64,000 bases of DNA from Ailurus styani (GCA_002007465.1 LNAC01000065.1:3683742-3747741), one strand, 5' to 3'. Counted from the first letter of the stretch, positions 49,883-62,285 are shown. Made by a program: numbers and translations. The notes: a model not told the origin generated them from the sequence alone.

Positions 49883-50850
49883 ATTTGTTCGCTTGTTTTG
49901 TTTCTTAAATTCCACATAAGAGTGAAATCTTATGGCATTTGTCTTTCTCTGACTAGCTTATTTCACTTAGCATTATACTCTGTAGATCCATCTGTGTTGT
50001 TTCAAAGGGCAAGATACCCTTCTTTTTTATGGTTGAATAATATCCCATTGTGTGTGTGTGTGTTCTTGATCTGTTCATCTATCGATGGGCACTTGGGCTG
50101 CTTCTGTAATTTGGCTACTGTAGATAATGTTTCTATAAACATAGACTTGCATATATCTTTCAAAATTGGTGTTTTTGTATTCTTTGGGTAAATACCAGTT
50201 GTGTAGTTAGTGGATCATATGGTAGTTGTATTTATAATTTTTTGAGGAACCTCCATACTGTCTTCCACAGTGGCTGCTCCAGTTTGCATTCTCACCAACA
50301 ATGCAAGAGGGTTCCTTTTTCTCCACATCCTTGCCAATGCTTGTTGCTTCTTGTGTTCTTGATTTTAGCCATTCTGACAGACATGATATCTCATTGTAGT
50401 TTTGATTTGTATTTACCTGATGATGATCATCATCATCTTTTCACGTCTTCTTTGGAGTCTGTTCTTATCTGTTCTGTTCATGTCCCTGACCATTTTTTAT
50501 TTGGATTATTTTTTAGTGTTGAGTTGTATAAGCTCTTTGTATATTTTAGATAATAACCCTTTATCAGTTATGCGATTTGCAAATATTTTTTCCTTCAGTA
50601 GGTTGTTTTTTAGTTTTGTTGGGTTTTTTTCCTTCAGTGTACAGAAACTTTTTATTTTGATGTAATCCCGATAGTTTAGTTTTGCTTTTGTTTCCCTTGC
50701 CTCTGGAGATATACCTAGAAGGATGTTGCTATGGCCAGTGTCCGAGAAATTACTGCCTGTGGTCTCTTCTAGGATTTTTAAGTTTCAGGTCTCACATTTA
50801 GGTCCTTAATCCATTTAGGGTTTATTTTTGTGTATGGCGTAAGAAAATAA

Positions 50851-51039
50851 TTAAATTTCATTCTTTTTCTTGTCCATGTCTGGTTTTCCCAATACCATTT
50901 GTTGAAGAGACTGTCTTTTTCTTAGTGCATATTCTTGCCTCCTTTGTTGATGATTAATTGACCATGTAATTGTGGGTTTATTTCTGGGCTTTGTATTCTG
51001 TTCTGTTGATTTATGTGTCTGTGTTAGTGCTAATACCAT
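50851..51039 (-). pseudogene. L1 ORF2 fragment, C-terminal part
   Basis: The 62-residue frame includes [20 protein letters not shown] followed by [10 protein letters not shown], which corresponds to the L1 ORF2 stretch after the RT domain. It shows that the element encoded ORF2 on this strand; flanking frameshifts and stops break it. Confidence 0.85.
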
Positions 51040-52304
51040 AGTGTTTTGATTACTACAACTTTGTAATATAACTTGGAGTCTGGAATTGTGATATCTCCAG
51101 TTTTATTTTTCTTTTTCAAGATTGCTTTGGCTATCAGGGTCTTTTATGGTTCCATACAAATTTTAGGATTGTTTGTTCTAGTTCTGTGAAAAATGTTGTT
51201 GTTATTTTGATAGGGATTGCATTAAATCTGTAGATTGCTTTGGGCGGTATAGACATTTTAACAGTATTTGTTATTTTTCTTTTCTTTTTTTTTTTTTTTA
51301 CAATATTTTTTCTTCCAATCCATGAGCATGGAATGTCTTTCTATTTTCTTTCATCAGTGTTTTCTAGTTTTCAGAGTATGGGTCTTTCAGTTCTTTGATT
51401 AAGTTTACCTAGGTATTTTATTATTTTTGGTGCAATTATAAGTGGGATTATTTTCTTAATTTCTCTTTCTGCTGCTCCATTATTAGCAGATAGAATGCAA
51501 CAGATTTCTGCACATTGATTTTGTATCCTGCAGATTTATTGAATTCATTTATTGGTTCTAATAGTTTTTTTGGTGGAGTTTTTAGGGTTTTTTTGTATTT
51601 AGTATCATATCATCTGTGAAGAGTGAAAGTTTTATTTCTTCCTTACCAATTTGGATGCCTTTTATTTCTTTTACTCGTCCAATTGCTGAGGCTAGGACTT
51701 CCAGTACTATGTTGAATCAAAGTAGTGAGAACAGACATCTTGTCTTGTTCCTGATCTTAGGGGGGAAAAACTCTGTTTTTCCACATTGAGTATGACATTA
51801 GTCATGGGTTTTTCATATAAGGCCTCTAATATGTTGAGGTATAGTTCTCCTAAACCTACTTTGTTGAGGGTTTTTATCATGAATGTATGTTGTATTTTGT
51901 AGATGCTTTTTCTGCATCTATTGAAATCATATGGTTTTTATCCTTTCACTTATTGATGTGACATATGTTGATTGACTTGTAAATATTGGACTAACCTTGA
52001 ATTCAGGAATAAGTCTCACTTGATTGTGGTGAATGATTTTTTTTAATGTATTGTTGGATTTGGTTAGCTAATATCTCTTGAAGATTTTTGTGTCTATGTT
52101 CATCAGAGTTATTGGCTTGTAGTTTTTTTTCTGTGATGTCTTTATCTGATTTTGGTATCAGTACTGGCCTCATAGAATGAATTTGGAAGTTTTCCTTCCT
52201 CTTCTGTTTTTTTTTTTTTTTTTGGAAAAAAATTGAGAAGAATAGGTATTAAATCTTCTTTAAATGTTTGGTAGAATTCACTTGTGAAGCCATCTGACCT
52301 GGAC

Positions 52305-52475
52305 TTAATTTGTTGGGAGTGTTTTGATTACTGATTCAATTCTGTTGCTGGTAATTGGTCTGTTCAAATTTTCTATTTCTTCCTGATTCAGCTTTGGGAG
52401 GTTATATGTTTCTAGGAATTTCCCCATTTTTTCTAGTTTGTCCCGTTTATTGGCATGATATTTGTATTTTTGAAG
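52305..52475 (-). pseudogene. L1 ORF2 fragment, start of RT domain
   Basis: Residues from about 24 of the frame at 52305-52532 read KYHANKRDKLEKMGKFLETY, then NLPKLNQEEIENLNRPI, matching the block just before the RT domain of L1 ORF2. The upstream part of this frame (MIFLKAFTWAFLHPA) is encoded by the flanking sequence, so the apparent methionine start is not the LINE's. Confidence 0.92.
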
Positions 52476-52645
52476 GTTCTTTTGGGCTGCTGGGTGAAGA
52501 AAGGCCCAGGTGAATGCTTTGAGAAAGATCAAGAGGGTATGAAAATTGTCTAAGTGAAAGATGATGAGAGCCTGATGTGATCTGGTGATCTGGAAATGGA
52601 GAGAAGTGCATGAATTGGATAGACATTAGAAAGCTAGGTTGGTAG
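52476..52645 (-). mobile_element. Possible L2 fragment next to L1
   Basis: 'ctaagtgaaagatgatgagag', 'aatggagagaagtgcatgaat' and 'ttggtagaac' resemble antisense L2 ORF2. It would be the pre-existing sequence that the L1 entered. Confidence 0.5.
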
Positions 52646-53905
52646 AACTTAGCACTTCACTGGATATGAGGACAGGAGAGGGAAGGGTGTGGGTTAACTC
52701 AGGCTCTGATAGTGTATGTGGGAGGATTGCAAGTTGTTCCTTCAGCAGCAACATCCTGGCATTGCTCTGTTGAAGATCGTAGTTAGAATTTTTTATTGCA
52801 TGTTTGCCATGTACCATGTTAGTGAGCAGAGGACTAGGGCATAAATATGTTAGAATACTTCAGAGCCTAGGATGAGTTACAAGTGGGGGTGAGTGGCTGG
52901 AGATAATACAGAACTTGCTTTAGAGTCAGGGCTGTGAAATGCTTTATAAACTACCTTGAGAACTTGTTTACATGTACTTATTGAGGGCACTGTTCTGAAG
53001 CTATGGACATGAAGATCAATACCCTGCTCTTTCTGAGCCCAGAACCTAGTACAGAGCTTTCTCATTTGATACCTTAATGGGTCACAGGTGAGCTGAACGA
53101 GGGGGCCCCGCAGCAATCAGGGCAGCCAGGCAAGCTCCTCCACTTAACACTAGTGTGGTGTGCATATGTATGATTTTCTGTGTGTGCTGTGTAAAATTTC
53201 AGGATTCACTAGTCTTGTAGACAAGTTAGACACAGTAAGGACAGTAAGAATGACAACAATGGTAACTATATAGTACAGTGTAATGATACAATAAAGGAAT
53301 GTTAATATTTAAAAAAATCTGCTGGGAGATGGTTTGAGTGACATTTTAAAAGCAGGTTTTCTCTAGGAAGCTGGAAGAATGGGTACCTATCCTTCTGGAA
53401 GCTTCGAGTCTGAAAATTCTGTTAGGCTTCCAACTATAAAATACCTCACTTGTTTCTTTAGTAACTGCCTATTTTTCAGGTAAAATGACATGAAGCATCT
53501 TCCATCATATTTCATCAGCTGATGAATTTTGAAAATGTACAAGCTACAGAATGATGGCAATGTAATAATATGTCTCTTCTCTTTCCCCCTTTGGGTAAGA
53601 AATGGGTATGGAGAGGTGATGTAGCTTCTTGTTAAGTTGAACTTGGGTGTTGCCTAAAGTGATAGCATCCTTGTTCATTATTTACTTTCTTCAGCTTCTG
53701 AAAGTTTGTTACAACTGAGAAGTTTCCAGTGCTTTTTCGTGAAAGAATCATTCTTTTATAGCTCCTAAAACTGTATGTTGGCCTGTTAAAATTGTTCTTC
53801 TCTCTACAGATTTGCTATATGTATCAAATAACATTGTGTTTTAAACACTTTTGGTATGTAAGAACTTCATTACCTCTGGATGATTCTGTTTTGCCACTTT
53901 TTTTT
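52646..53905. other. No recognised feature
   Basis: Unrecognised AT-rich sequence with short frames. Confidence 0.5.
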
Positions 53906-53960
53906 TTTTGGCTCAGAGAAGCATTTGGAAGGTCACACAAAATGGCCATTGGTTAAATCC
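53906..53960 (-). mobile_element. Possible MIR core fragment
   Basis: 'ggctcagagaagcatttgga' and 'aggtcacacaaaatgg' resemble the antisense MIR core after a poly-T run. Very short. Confidence 0.3.
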
Positions 53961-55803
53961 ACTTTCAGCACAATCATCCTATGAAATAAATGTTCAGTAG
54001 ATTCCATAGGGTTTTAAATTGTGATTTAAAGTTTAATTCAAATAGATAAGGGAATCTTCTGGAATGATTGCAACAGTTGAAGTTGAAACTGGGCCTAGAA
54101 ACTCATTTGGTTTACTGCATTACTGACAGTGAAAATAAAAATGAAGTTACTTACAACATAATTCATGGCATGTCATTCATGTATCACATTATGATAGGAA
54201 TGACATCCAGATATGTTGAGCTGTTTGCAGACCCCTCTTAAGCAGTGTCAGTGGTTGGAAACAATGGCATACTTTGTTACTACCTTTTCCAATGCCACAG
54301 ATGTATTATTAATCCTCTGGGACTTTAGTAATGAGGATTCAGCTTGGGCCTCAAAGCACATATCTGAGCTCTCCCTGTCCTTCCTCAGGGTGCTTAAATC
54401 ACAAAGGGGAGCCTTTCTAGACTTTTAGCATTTAGCACAAAAACCTTCTTCCATTTCACAAATGTAGGATGTAGGCTTTTATACACAATCACTCTGATAG
54501 AGCTTCTAACCACATCAGTCCACTGTTATAATCAAGCTTTTTGTGATAAGAGTATTTTAAACCATCTTGACAAATGCTTATAATTATAATAGTTATCATA
54601 TGGAGCACTCAGTATCCTCAAAGGGATTTAAGTATATGATAGAATCTTCCTTTTAAAAGAGTTTATCAGCCAGCAGATTTCCATTCTTACGTACGGAAAG
54701 TGCATTTTAGATACATAAAACCACAATAAATGAGCTCTTAACTATGTCAACCGTTGTAGTAATCAAGCCCCTTTCTTTCCAGAGTATTTAAACTATCTCA
54801 TTAAGTATACTTTTAGAGGATATAATGACATTCCTCCATATAATCAAGGAGGATGTCTTGCATTTATACCCTTTCTTATTAGACTCCAGAGTTTTAGAAG
54901 TTTGGTCACTAAGATAATTAGGCTGCCAGTGCTTCTCAACCCTCTTTACCTACCTGTCAATTCTAATGGCTGGAGAAAGATAATTTGCCATATTGAGAAA
55001 GTTGCTCTGAGGCTGGAGGGAAGTGTAGGACAAAGTAAGCAAATTTACAACCTGTCACCCTTAAAGGCTCTGAGGAATAATTTATGAGCTCTTGAAGCCA
55101 GTGTCGGTTGCGTGGCCCAGAAACTTGGGCATTTCTTATATAAGTCCTAAAACATTCATCTTGACTTAAAAATATGGGAAACTTTGACCAGAATATCCCA
55201 CTAAGGCTCTCTAGACGTTTAAGAGTGAGACAAGGTGTGTAGTGTGCAGACTCTGGTCCGCTCCTGGTATGGGCATATTTCGAAATAAGTATCAGACGTG
55301 GGTTCAGCTTGTCACCCACCTGAATTTCAGAGGTTGGGGGACTAAGACTGTTGTTCCTATCTTCTGGTTCTTTCAGTGACATTTACTCTAGTAGGCAATA
55401 AATGTGAGATGGAATGCAAAAGAATGAGATATCCATGTTTTGTGGAATCAGACTTGTTATTGTATTGTTTTGCTTTGACTTTTTAAGTCAACATTTTACT
55501 TCAGCCTCTACTACAGATGACTTTCATACTTATAGATCATAGTGGGGGATGGGATAAATTACTGATTGAAAAAGTCAAAGTGATGAAATAGTGGTTACAT
55601 ATACACATATATTGTACATATATATCTGTATATTGTATGTCTACAAATATTACACATCATATGTATAAGTTTATGCATATATATATATATACATATACAG
55701 ACACACATTATTGAAGGAATGGCTATCCAGTTTTAAATAATAAAAAACAAGTTTTAAATTGCTTGCTCATCTCAAGTCTCAATAAAAGGATTATAAATAG
55801 TGA
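53961..55803. other. 1.8 kb without recognised genes; AT-repeat near 55.6 kb
   Basis: Includes a 139-codon frame at 54963-55382 (-), without recognisable motif, and an (AT)n-rich stretch at 55590-55700. Nothing firm. Confidence 0.45.
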
Positions 55804-56007
55804 GAAAAAGATGAATTTAAGTATTTAAAAAAAATTTTTTTTTTAATTTTTTTTTTTTTTAATTTTATTTTTATTATTTGCCCAAGGGGTACAGGTCTGT
55901 GAATNGAAAGATGAATTTAAGTATTTAAAAAAAATTTTTTTTTAAATTTTTTAAATTTATTCGTCAGAGAGAGAAGAGGGAGAGAGCACAAGCTGGCAAA
56001 GTGGCAN
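55804..56007. other. Assembly joins with overlapping duplicated ends (N at 55905 and 56007)
   Basis: 55804-55845 recurs at 55906-55948 after the first N, and 55937-56006 recurs at 56008-56077 after the second. The end of the first piece (55870-55904) instead carries a short antisense L1 3' UTR phrase ('cccaaggggtacaggtctg') fused to poly-T. This reads as three contig ends laid side by side, not biology. Confidence 0.9.
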
Positions 56008-56206
56008 TTTTTTTTAATTTTTTAAATTTATTCGTCAGAGAGAGAAGAGGGAGAGAGCACAAGCTGGCAAAGTGGCAGGCAGAAGCAGAGAGAGAAGCAG
56101 GCTCCCCGCTGAGCAAGGAGCCTGATGTGGAACTTGATCCCAGGACTCTGGGATCATGACCTGAGCCGAAGGCAGAGGCTTAACCCCCTGAGCCACCCAG
56201 GTGTCC
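55940..56206 (-). mobile_element. Can-SINE spanning an assembly join
   Basis: From 56008 the copy is complete, ending 'gagccacccaggtgtccc'; 55949-56006 is a second rendering of its tail and linker. Flanks gaatttaagtattt (near 55911) and gagtttaagtattt (near 56209) are the probable target duplication. Confidence 0.93.
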
Positions 56207-57169
56207 CAGAGTTTAAGTATTTTTATAATCCTCTTTTCATCCTGAGTCTCTCACACTCAAAAATCAATGTGAAACTACTGAGTTCATGATGTGTGGTTCC
56301 AGTAGAATTTAAGTTCTATGACGACAGCTGCCCCCTCACATTGACTCCGTTACCTCCTTTGTGTGTGCCTTTCAGGGAGTGTGTTTATTTACTGCAAATA
56401 GCATTGGCACAACCATAAATCCATAGGACTATTTTGCTTTTCACAATCTTGGAAAATGGCAAAATCAAAGCCAAATGACTTGGATGGTACTGAGATGCTG
56501 ATGGTGTTTGTAAAGGGTACAAACATATTTTCTTGTTCTGCATAATGTGTGGACAGTTTTCTGGTGTCAGGGCCTCTGGAAGACTGATGTCTCTTCATCG
56601 ATAGTGGTTTTACTCCCAGGGAAACGATCAGATTGAGAAAATCAAAAGCTTCATGTAAGTGAAAGCAGCTTCTTTCTAATTTGATGGGTGTGATGTCCTT
56701 GAGGACTTGGTTAGCTTTTATTCTCCTTTAGTATATGGAATAGTCCATGCAGTTTTATTTCTATGTAAACCCATTAAAAAATTCCAGTGTATGCTCTAAC
56801 ATCTTTTTGTTGTTATTAGGTGTCTCTGGGTGGAACACATTGTAGTCTTTCTTGTTTGATCGCTCTGGGCACCTCAGCAGCTAACTTTCTTGAAACTTGA
56901 AAGAAGCCTGCTTTTTTTGGTATCTAAATGGGTATATACTGGGGAGATGAGTCTTCAGATCCTCAGCACATCTGAGTTTGACATCACTGACAGGTCTTTA
57001 CCACTGCCTGTATTGCCATCCTTGCTAAGCACAGTCCACTGTCCATGGACAGATTCTCTCAGTATCCTTTCCATTTGTTTCTTGGCCCCAAGACTCTGCT
57101 GTGCCTGTGTACTTTCATTAGGTTCATTTCATAGAATTAAATTTCTCCTTGTAATACTCACATACCCAG
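56207..57169. other. No recognised feature
   Basis: Unrecognised. A 114-codon frame at 56890-57234 (+) shows no motif. Confidence 0.45.
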
Positions 57170-57550
57170 CGGTCAGGGCTGCCTTACAACTGATAGCCAA
57201 GTGCCCTGTGACCATGCTGTTTGGAAGGAAATAGACAAAATGATGCGAGAAATTGTGCGCCTCTGTGTTATTGGCGTCAGAGGTCCACCGTGATTGGAAC
57301 TGAAAAGTGTGTCAGCATTCGCCCCCATTCCGCTGTTCTGCATAGTGCTTGTGACAAGCAATGCTTCATCACAGACGCAGATTTGAGAAGGACTCGTGCA
57401 GTCCACTGTACGTCCATAAATCAAAGAGCAGGGCTGCCCCGGTCCTCCTACTTCGGAATAAATGGAATTGAAAATGAAATGCCTAGTAATGAACACTTAG
57501 CTGAAAAGGTTAGCAACTGGGACAGGGAGTGGGAGATGAGAGAATGAGGA
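57170..57550. other. CpG-preserving patch open in both directions, unidentified
   Basis: Eleven CpG dinucleotides fall within 57246-57455 (about 210 bp), where most of the window is CpG-poor. Frames are open on both strands: 57221-57547 (+, 108 codons) and 57173-57496 (-, 107 codons). The first 160 nt of the + frame is rich in Arg and Cys, with no known domain. An AG after a pyrimidine-containing stretch (57169) and an AAG/GT (57508) could be splice sites. It may be a conserved noncoding element, an unknown exon, or a fragment of a young insertion. Confidence 0.35.
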
Positions 57551-59558
57551 CCGGGTGATTTATTAAATTGACAAAATCCCTAATTTTGCAATTTAACACC
57601 ATTTCCCTTTGTTCTGCTCTCAGTAGAGATGGAGAACAGCTGGTTAGTACCACCTGTGTAAGAATCCATCATATTCTTGAATACCATTAATAAATTTCCC
57701 CACAATCTTTTCAGCCTTAGAAAAAGACCAATTTCTTTAATCTTTCCAAAGTGGTAAATCAGGCCACCAGTTCAGGAATTCAAAATGTTTTCTGAGAATT
57801 GTTTCTTAGGCTAGAGCCCAGAAAAGAAATTTTCTCAGCTAAATGGGGGTGGTGGTGGAATTTTTCACCATCTGGATGGAAGTGGAAATGACAAAGACAG
57901 GAATTCCAGCTGTGTTGTTAGCCTGTGTGAGAAGCTAAAGAAACACAATCCACTGGGCCTCAGCAGAAGAACCGGAATCCTAGTCTACCCAGGCTTTTCT
58001 GGGGGTGGTTACTAAAAGGCTGTTAAGATCCAAAGCCACTTTGGGTGGATTACAATGTTGCCTTCTAGCAGCTGAGTTTGCGGATCCTTTATGTTTCTGT
58101 GTTATTAATATGATATAGCTATTAACATAACTTGGCTACCTTTATCTACTGTTGCTTCTATGACTCACTGAACAACTAGGATTTTTTTGGTACTAGTAAA
58201 ATTTCCAAAGTGATTGTGATTGACCAATACAGTTTTGTAGACCATTGGTCATATTATACATTACCTATCCTTTGAGCAGATGTTCATCCTGGTTCCAGTC
58301 AGTAATGGGGGTCACATGGCACCAATCACCTCCATCAGTCACTGGGGCTTCCTAGGCTCCCTTAACAGAGAGGGGGACTGACAGCTAGTCAGGAACTTTG
58401 TCAAGCCAATCTTGTGGAGTTGGCATTGAAAGTTAAGAGTCCGGAGAGAACACTTTTCTGTGTTGCCTTTCCATCTAAACACTTCCTTATACTTACGAAT
58501 GCTTTTCGCTGGGTCAGTGGTCACATCAGAACTAAACAAATGTCACATGCTAGGAATTGGGATCCTTGGTTACTATCTCTTGCTACATGAATCCCATGTG
58601 GCATTAGAGTCCCCCCCCCAACTTTAAGTTTCTCCATTTCTTACATGGAATTGATTTATTTCAGTTTTTTCTATCTTCTGGGTTCAATTTCAGAAATTTA
58701 TGTTTTCCTAAAAAATCTATTTCACTTGAATTTTAAGTTCTTTTGGGTAGATTTTTGTAGTTTTTTCTCATGCTTGTTAATTTTCCCACTCATCTTGGAT
58801 TTATCAGTTCCTTAAATTTTTAATGTTACCCTCTCTTCATTTCTGTTTTCCTAAAGTTGATTTTGTTACTTTTTAACTTACTGAATCACATGCTTAATTC
58901 ATTGACTTTCATTCCTTCTATTTATGAATAAGATTTTTTTAAAATATGAATTTGTCAAGAAGAACTAGTTGAATCTTTATTGTCCTGGAAGGATGTTCGT
59001 AGTGTATTGTTAAATGAGAAAAACATGTTTGGGGTTAAATATTGAAAGTTATGAATTATGTTCTGTGTCATTAAAATGTTAGTCATAGTTGCATATAAAT
59101 TTGATATTGCTCACAAACTTCATGAGTTGAATAGAGAATAACTGATATGCAATGGAATTATTTTAACAACAACAACAGATGCCATCTTTGTCAAGCTTGC
59201 CCCTCTTGATTTTCCTGCATTCCAGATCTCGACCCCCTCTCTTTAGCCACTAAGAGGTCAAGGTCCAGCTCTTATGTGATCTTGGTTATAAGCTCTTTCA
59301 GAGACCAGCCCCTAGGACCATGGACATTCTCCAGTCTTCATCTCACATAGACTTTGGTGTCTATATCTGCTTGAGTTCTTATTACATTGTGTCACTTTTC
59401 TTTGCTAATTTTTATTTTTAGTTGTTGAAGTAAATGTTCATTGTAGAAGTGAAAAAACATAAACATGCAAGACAAAATTAATCTGTTGCCATGGCCTCAT
59501 TCAAATAATCTAAAAGCTTAATGTAGATCATTACATGTTTCTTCATATTAAAAAACAT
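57551..59558. other. 2 kb without recognised genes or repeats
   Basis: AT-rich, short frames only. Confidence 0.5.
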
Positions 59559-59675
59559 TAAAAAAGTTTGTACAAACACATTAAAAATTATTTTTCTTTC
59601 AAAAGTGAGACCATAAGGGCACCTGGGTGGCTCAGTGGGTTAAAGCCTCTGTTTTCGGCTCAGGTCATGATCTCA
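59559..59675 (+). other. Contig end duplicated after N at 59676 (partial SINE)
   Basis: 59559-59675 recurs as 59677-59792 with a few substitutions and a T-run length difference. The left piece stops inside a SINE head (from 59619), at 'catgatctca'. The few differences suggest two haplotypes or low-quality contig ends. Confidence 0.9.
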
Positions 59676-59735
59676 NTAAAAAGTTTGTACAAACACATTA
59701 AAAATTATTTTTTTTTTCAAAAATGAGACCATAAG

Positions 59736-59917
59736 GGCACCTGGGTGGCTCAGTGGGTTAAAGCCTCTGCTTTCGGCTCTGGTCATGATCTCAGGGTCCT
59801 GGGATCGAGGCTCACATCGGGCTCCCTGCTCAGCGGGGAGCCTGCTTCCTCCTCTCTCTGCCTGCCTCTCTGCCTACTTGTAATCTCTCTCTGTCAAATA
59901 AATAAAATCTTAAAAAA
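59736..59917 (+). mobile_element. Can-SINE, full length
   Basis: Head 'ggcacctgggtggctcag', linker, 'ctgtcaaataaataaaat' and A tail. Perfect 17-bp duplication aaaaatgagaccataag at 59719-59735 and 59918-59934, so this is the real copy and 59619-59675 is its shadow. Confidence 0.96.
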
Positions 59918-60029
59918 AAAAATGAGACCATAAGATATTTATTATTTCAGTAGCTGCTTGTCTCACTTAAAAATATAACATGAACATACCTGTAGGTTAA
60001 TAGATACAGAACTAAACCATGCTTTAAAA

Positions 60030-60665
60030 AAAAAAAGGAAAACAATTGTGGTAAAATACACATATAAAATTTGTACTCTTAATCATATTTGACTATATAG
60101 TTAGTAATATTAAATATATTTGAATTATTATGCAACCAATTTCCAGAACTCTTTTTATCTTATAAAACTGAAACTATACTATCCATTAAACAACTTCCCA
60201 TTCTTACCTCCCTCCAGCCCATGGCAACCACCATTTCATTTTCTGACCCTATAAATTTAACTGTTCTAGAGATTTCATATAAAGTGGAATCATACAGTAT
60301 TTGTCTTTTCGTGACTGGCTTATTTTACTCAGTGTTCTCAAAATTGCATGTGCTGGAATTTCTTTCCTTTTCAAGGATGAATAATATTCTATCATATGTT
60401 TATACCACATTTTGTTTATTCATCTTTTGAGAGACATTTGAGTTGCTTCTACCATTTGTCTACTGTGAAAAATGTAGCAGCAAACATAGTTGTACAAAAA
60501 CCTCTTTGAGACTTCTTTGAATACTTTTGTGTAGATACCCAAAAGGGGAATTGCTGAATCATATGGCAGTTCCATTTTTAATTTTTTGAGGAGCCAGGGT
60601 GCTTTTTTTCCATAGTGGCCATACCATTGTACATTTATTTCTACAGGCATTGCATAACGGTTCCC
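60030..60665 (-). mobile_element. Old L1, antisense, 3' part
   Basis: 'ccatggcaaccaccatttc', 'tggaatcatacagtatttg' and 'ccattgtacatttatttct' are antisense L1 phrases. The left side extends into the 3' UTR. High divergence. Confidence 0.9.
60420..60650 (-). pseudogene. L1 ORF2 C-terminal fragment
   Basis: The 76-residue frame contains LKMELPYDSAIPLLGIYTK, matching the conserved L1 ORF2 stretch; the normal continuation with alternating W and A residues is recognisable but changed. Fragment of the old L1 above, not functional. Confidence 0.92.
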
Positions 60666-61942
60666 GTTTACCCAGTAACAAATTCATAATTATGACATTG
60701 ATATTACTTTTTAATAAAATGTATGTGCCTTCTTTCTAATATACTGGAGGGATAGTGTGAAGAAGTAGGGCTGTTTAATTTGGGCCTTGAAGGACAGCTG
60801 AGATTTCATGGGGGGCGGTGGGTGGAGGGCCTCAGCCCTTCTGCCAGTGGAGCTGACCACGCACTGTCTCCTCCTGGCTCTGGATGGTGAGCCACCTTCT
60901 GATGTGATTGAAGTGACGGTTCTACTTCATTTGAGTCTTTTTTGAGCCTGGTATCAAAGTATAACAAATTGTCCACGTTAGAGTCAGTGAATCTTCAACT
61001 TTGAAAAAATTTGACTAAAATTATATTTCTCTCTCTAGAATAATGCACATATATATTCAGCATTCACTGCAAGTTTGGAGGTTTTAATGCCCCCTGAATA
61101 TCCCGTAGATGCTCCCTCTGGACTCGTTGAGTTATGAACACCTGCTCTGAGATCTGACTCAGTTCTTTTATTTTGATGAGCAGAAATGAAAGAAACTCTG
61201 GAAGCTTCAGTATTTCTCCTGACTTCATCACACTGCTCTTTGTCACTTCTTATCTTTGTACTAATCTTGATCTTCCCCATTTGCTGACTCTTGTCCTCTT
61301 CACTGGTCATTGTTTACAAATTGTAGAATGCCCCCTTTAAGTTATTCTTAAAATGGTGTTCGTTCTCTCTATTATGTAATAATTCTCAAGACATCTCCAG
61401 AAGTGGGAGGGGATCTCGTATCGTCAATGAATTCCAGTAGAGTGGGCACAGCTGCCTCATAGCAATTGTCAATAAACCTTTAGCTATAAAATAGGCAGCC
61501 TTGAGTACTCTTAGGCCTTTCGGTTTTCTCTTAAAAATTCTTGCCTTTTTTCCTTTGCTCCAGGCCCTCAGGGTGCTTTCTTGTTTTTGAAGATGTCATA
61601 TTGGAATAGAATTGAGATTCTAGCATCTGGGACATGACATCCTGAATAAAACAGGACCACGTCTTGTGACCTAGTTCTGAGTAACTATACTGTCATTGTA
61701 GTGTTTAATTCATTAAAAAGAATATATTTTTCTTAAGGAAAAGTAGTACTTTCATTAAAAAAAATGAGAAGCAATAGTCATAAACAGTAATGTCCATGAA
61801 TTTTCAGCATTTTTTTTTAATAAGAGAAAGTACCTTTAAAGTATCTCCAGTGTTTAGGTATATTTGATTGTGAGTTGACATGTCAAAATAGAAAAAAAAA
61901 AAAAAAAGTAAGAGAGACTTTCCAAAGTAGTGATGTAGGACA
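60666..61942. other. No recognised feature
   Basis: Unrecognised AT-rich sequence with an A run near 61.9 kb. A 91-codon frame at 61035-61310 (-) has no motif. Confidence 0.45.
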
Positions 61943-61945
61943 TAT

Positions 61946-61984
<39 letters not shown>

Positions 61985-62050
61985 TGTATTTTAAGATTTT
62001 ATTTATTCATTTGACACAGAGAGAGATTACAAGTAGGCAGAGAGGCAGGC
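61943..62050 (-). mobile_element. Can-SINE 3' half, head lost in assembly gap
   Basis: (TTTA)n tail, 'aagattttatttattcattt' and the start of the linker ('gaggcaggc') are present, then N at 62051. The base string acatattt before the tail (about 61938) recurs as catattt after the second N (62287), which fits a target duplication whose SINE head is missing. Confidence 0.88.
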
Positions 62051-62051
62051 N

Positions 62052-62285
62052 AAATGCATTTGCATTCCAGTTTTTACTCAGTCTTATTGTGACTCTTAAA
62101 ATCTACATTTGTTTCTAATTTACTGTGTTATCATCTGTCAAAATGCATTTTGTCAGCACCTTTTCAATAAAGGTTTAAACTCACTCACTTTAAAGGAGAA
62201 GATAAGTGCAAAGTAATATGTGTTTAAAATTAATTTTCTGTTAACTTTTCAAAATGTTGCTTAAAGATCTTTTTGATGTTTGGGA
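62052..62285. other. Misplaced duplicate contig between two N characters
   Basis: This 234-bp piece is a copy of 62295-62528 with a single difference (actcagtc against actcggtc). Bounded by N at 62051 and 62286. Reads as an alternative-haplotype or read-end contig pushed into a gap. Confidence 0.93.

Larger units (their letters stand above)
49640..52475 (-). mobile_element. L1 (LINE-1), antisense, 5'-truncated, about 2.8 kb
   Basis: Reads from the 3' UTR at the left (antisense 'accatccatttgttctctat', 'aggaacctccatactgtctt') through ORF2 to the start of the reverse-transcriptase domain at the right. ORF2 is legible in pieces but carries stops and frameshifts, so the element cannot move. ORF1, the endonuclease domain and 5' UTR are missing. 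A (TC)n tract interrupts the 3' part. At the right edge the sequence switches to L2-like text near 52.48 kb. Confidence 0.96.

Noticed and set aside
49739..50191. Longest open frame in the window, 150 codons on the + strand
   Set aside because: It lies antisense to the L1 3' part and is hydrophobic because the complementary strand is A-rich; no domain.
54963..55382. 139-codon frame on the - strand
   Set aside because: No recognisable family or motif and no splice or polyadenylation context I could defend; kept as unidentified.
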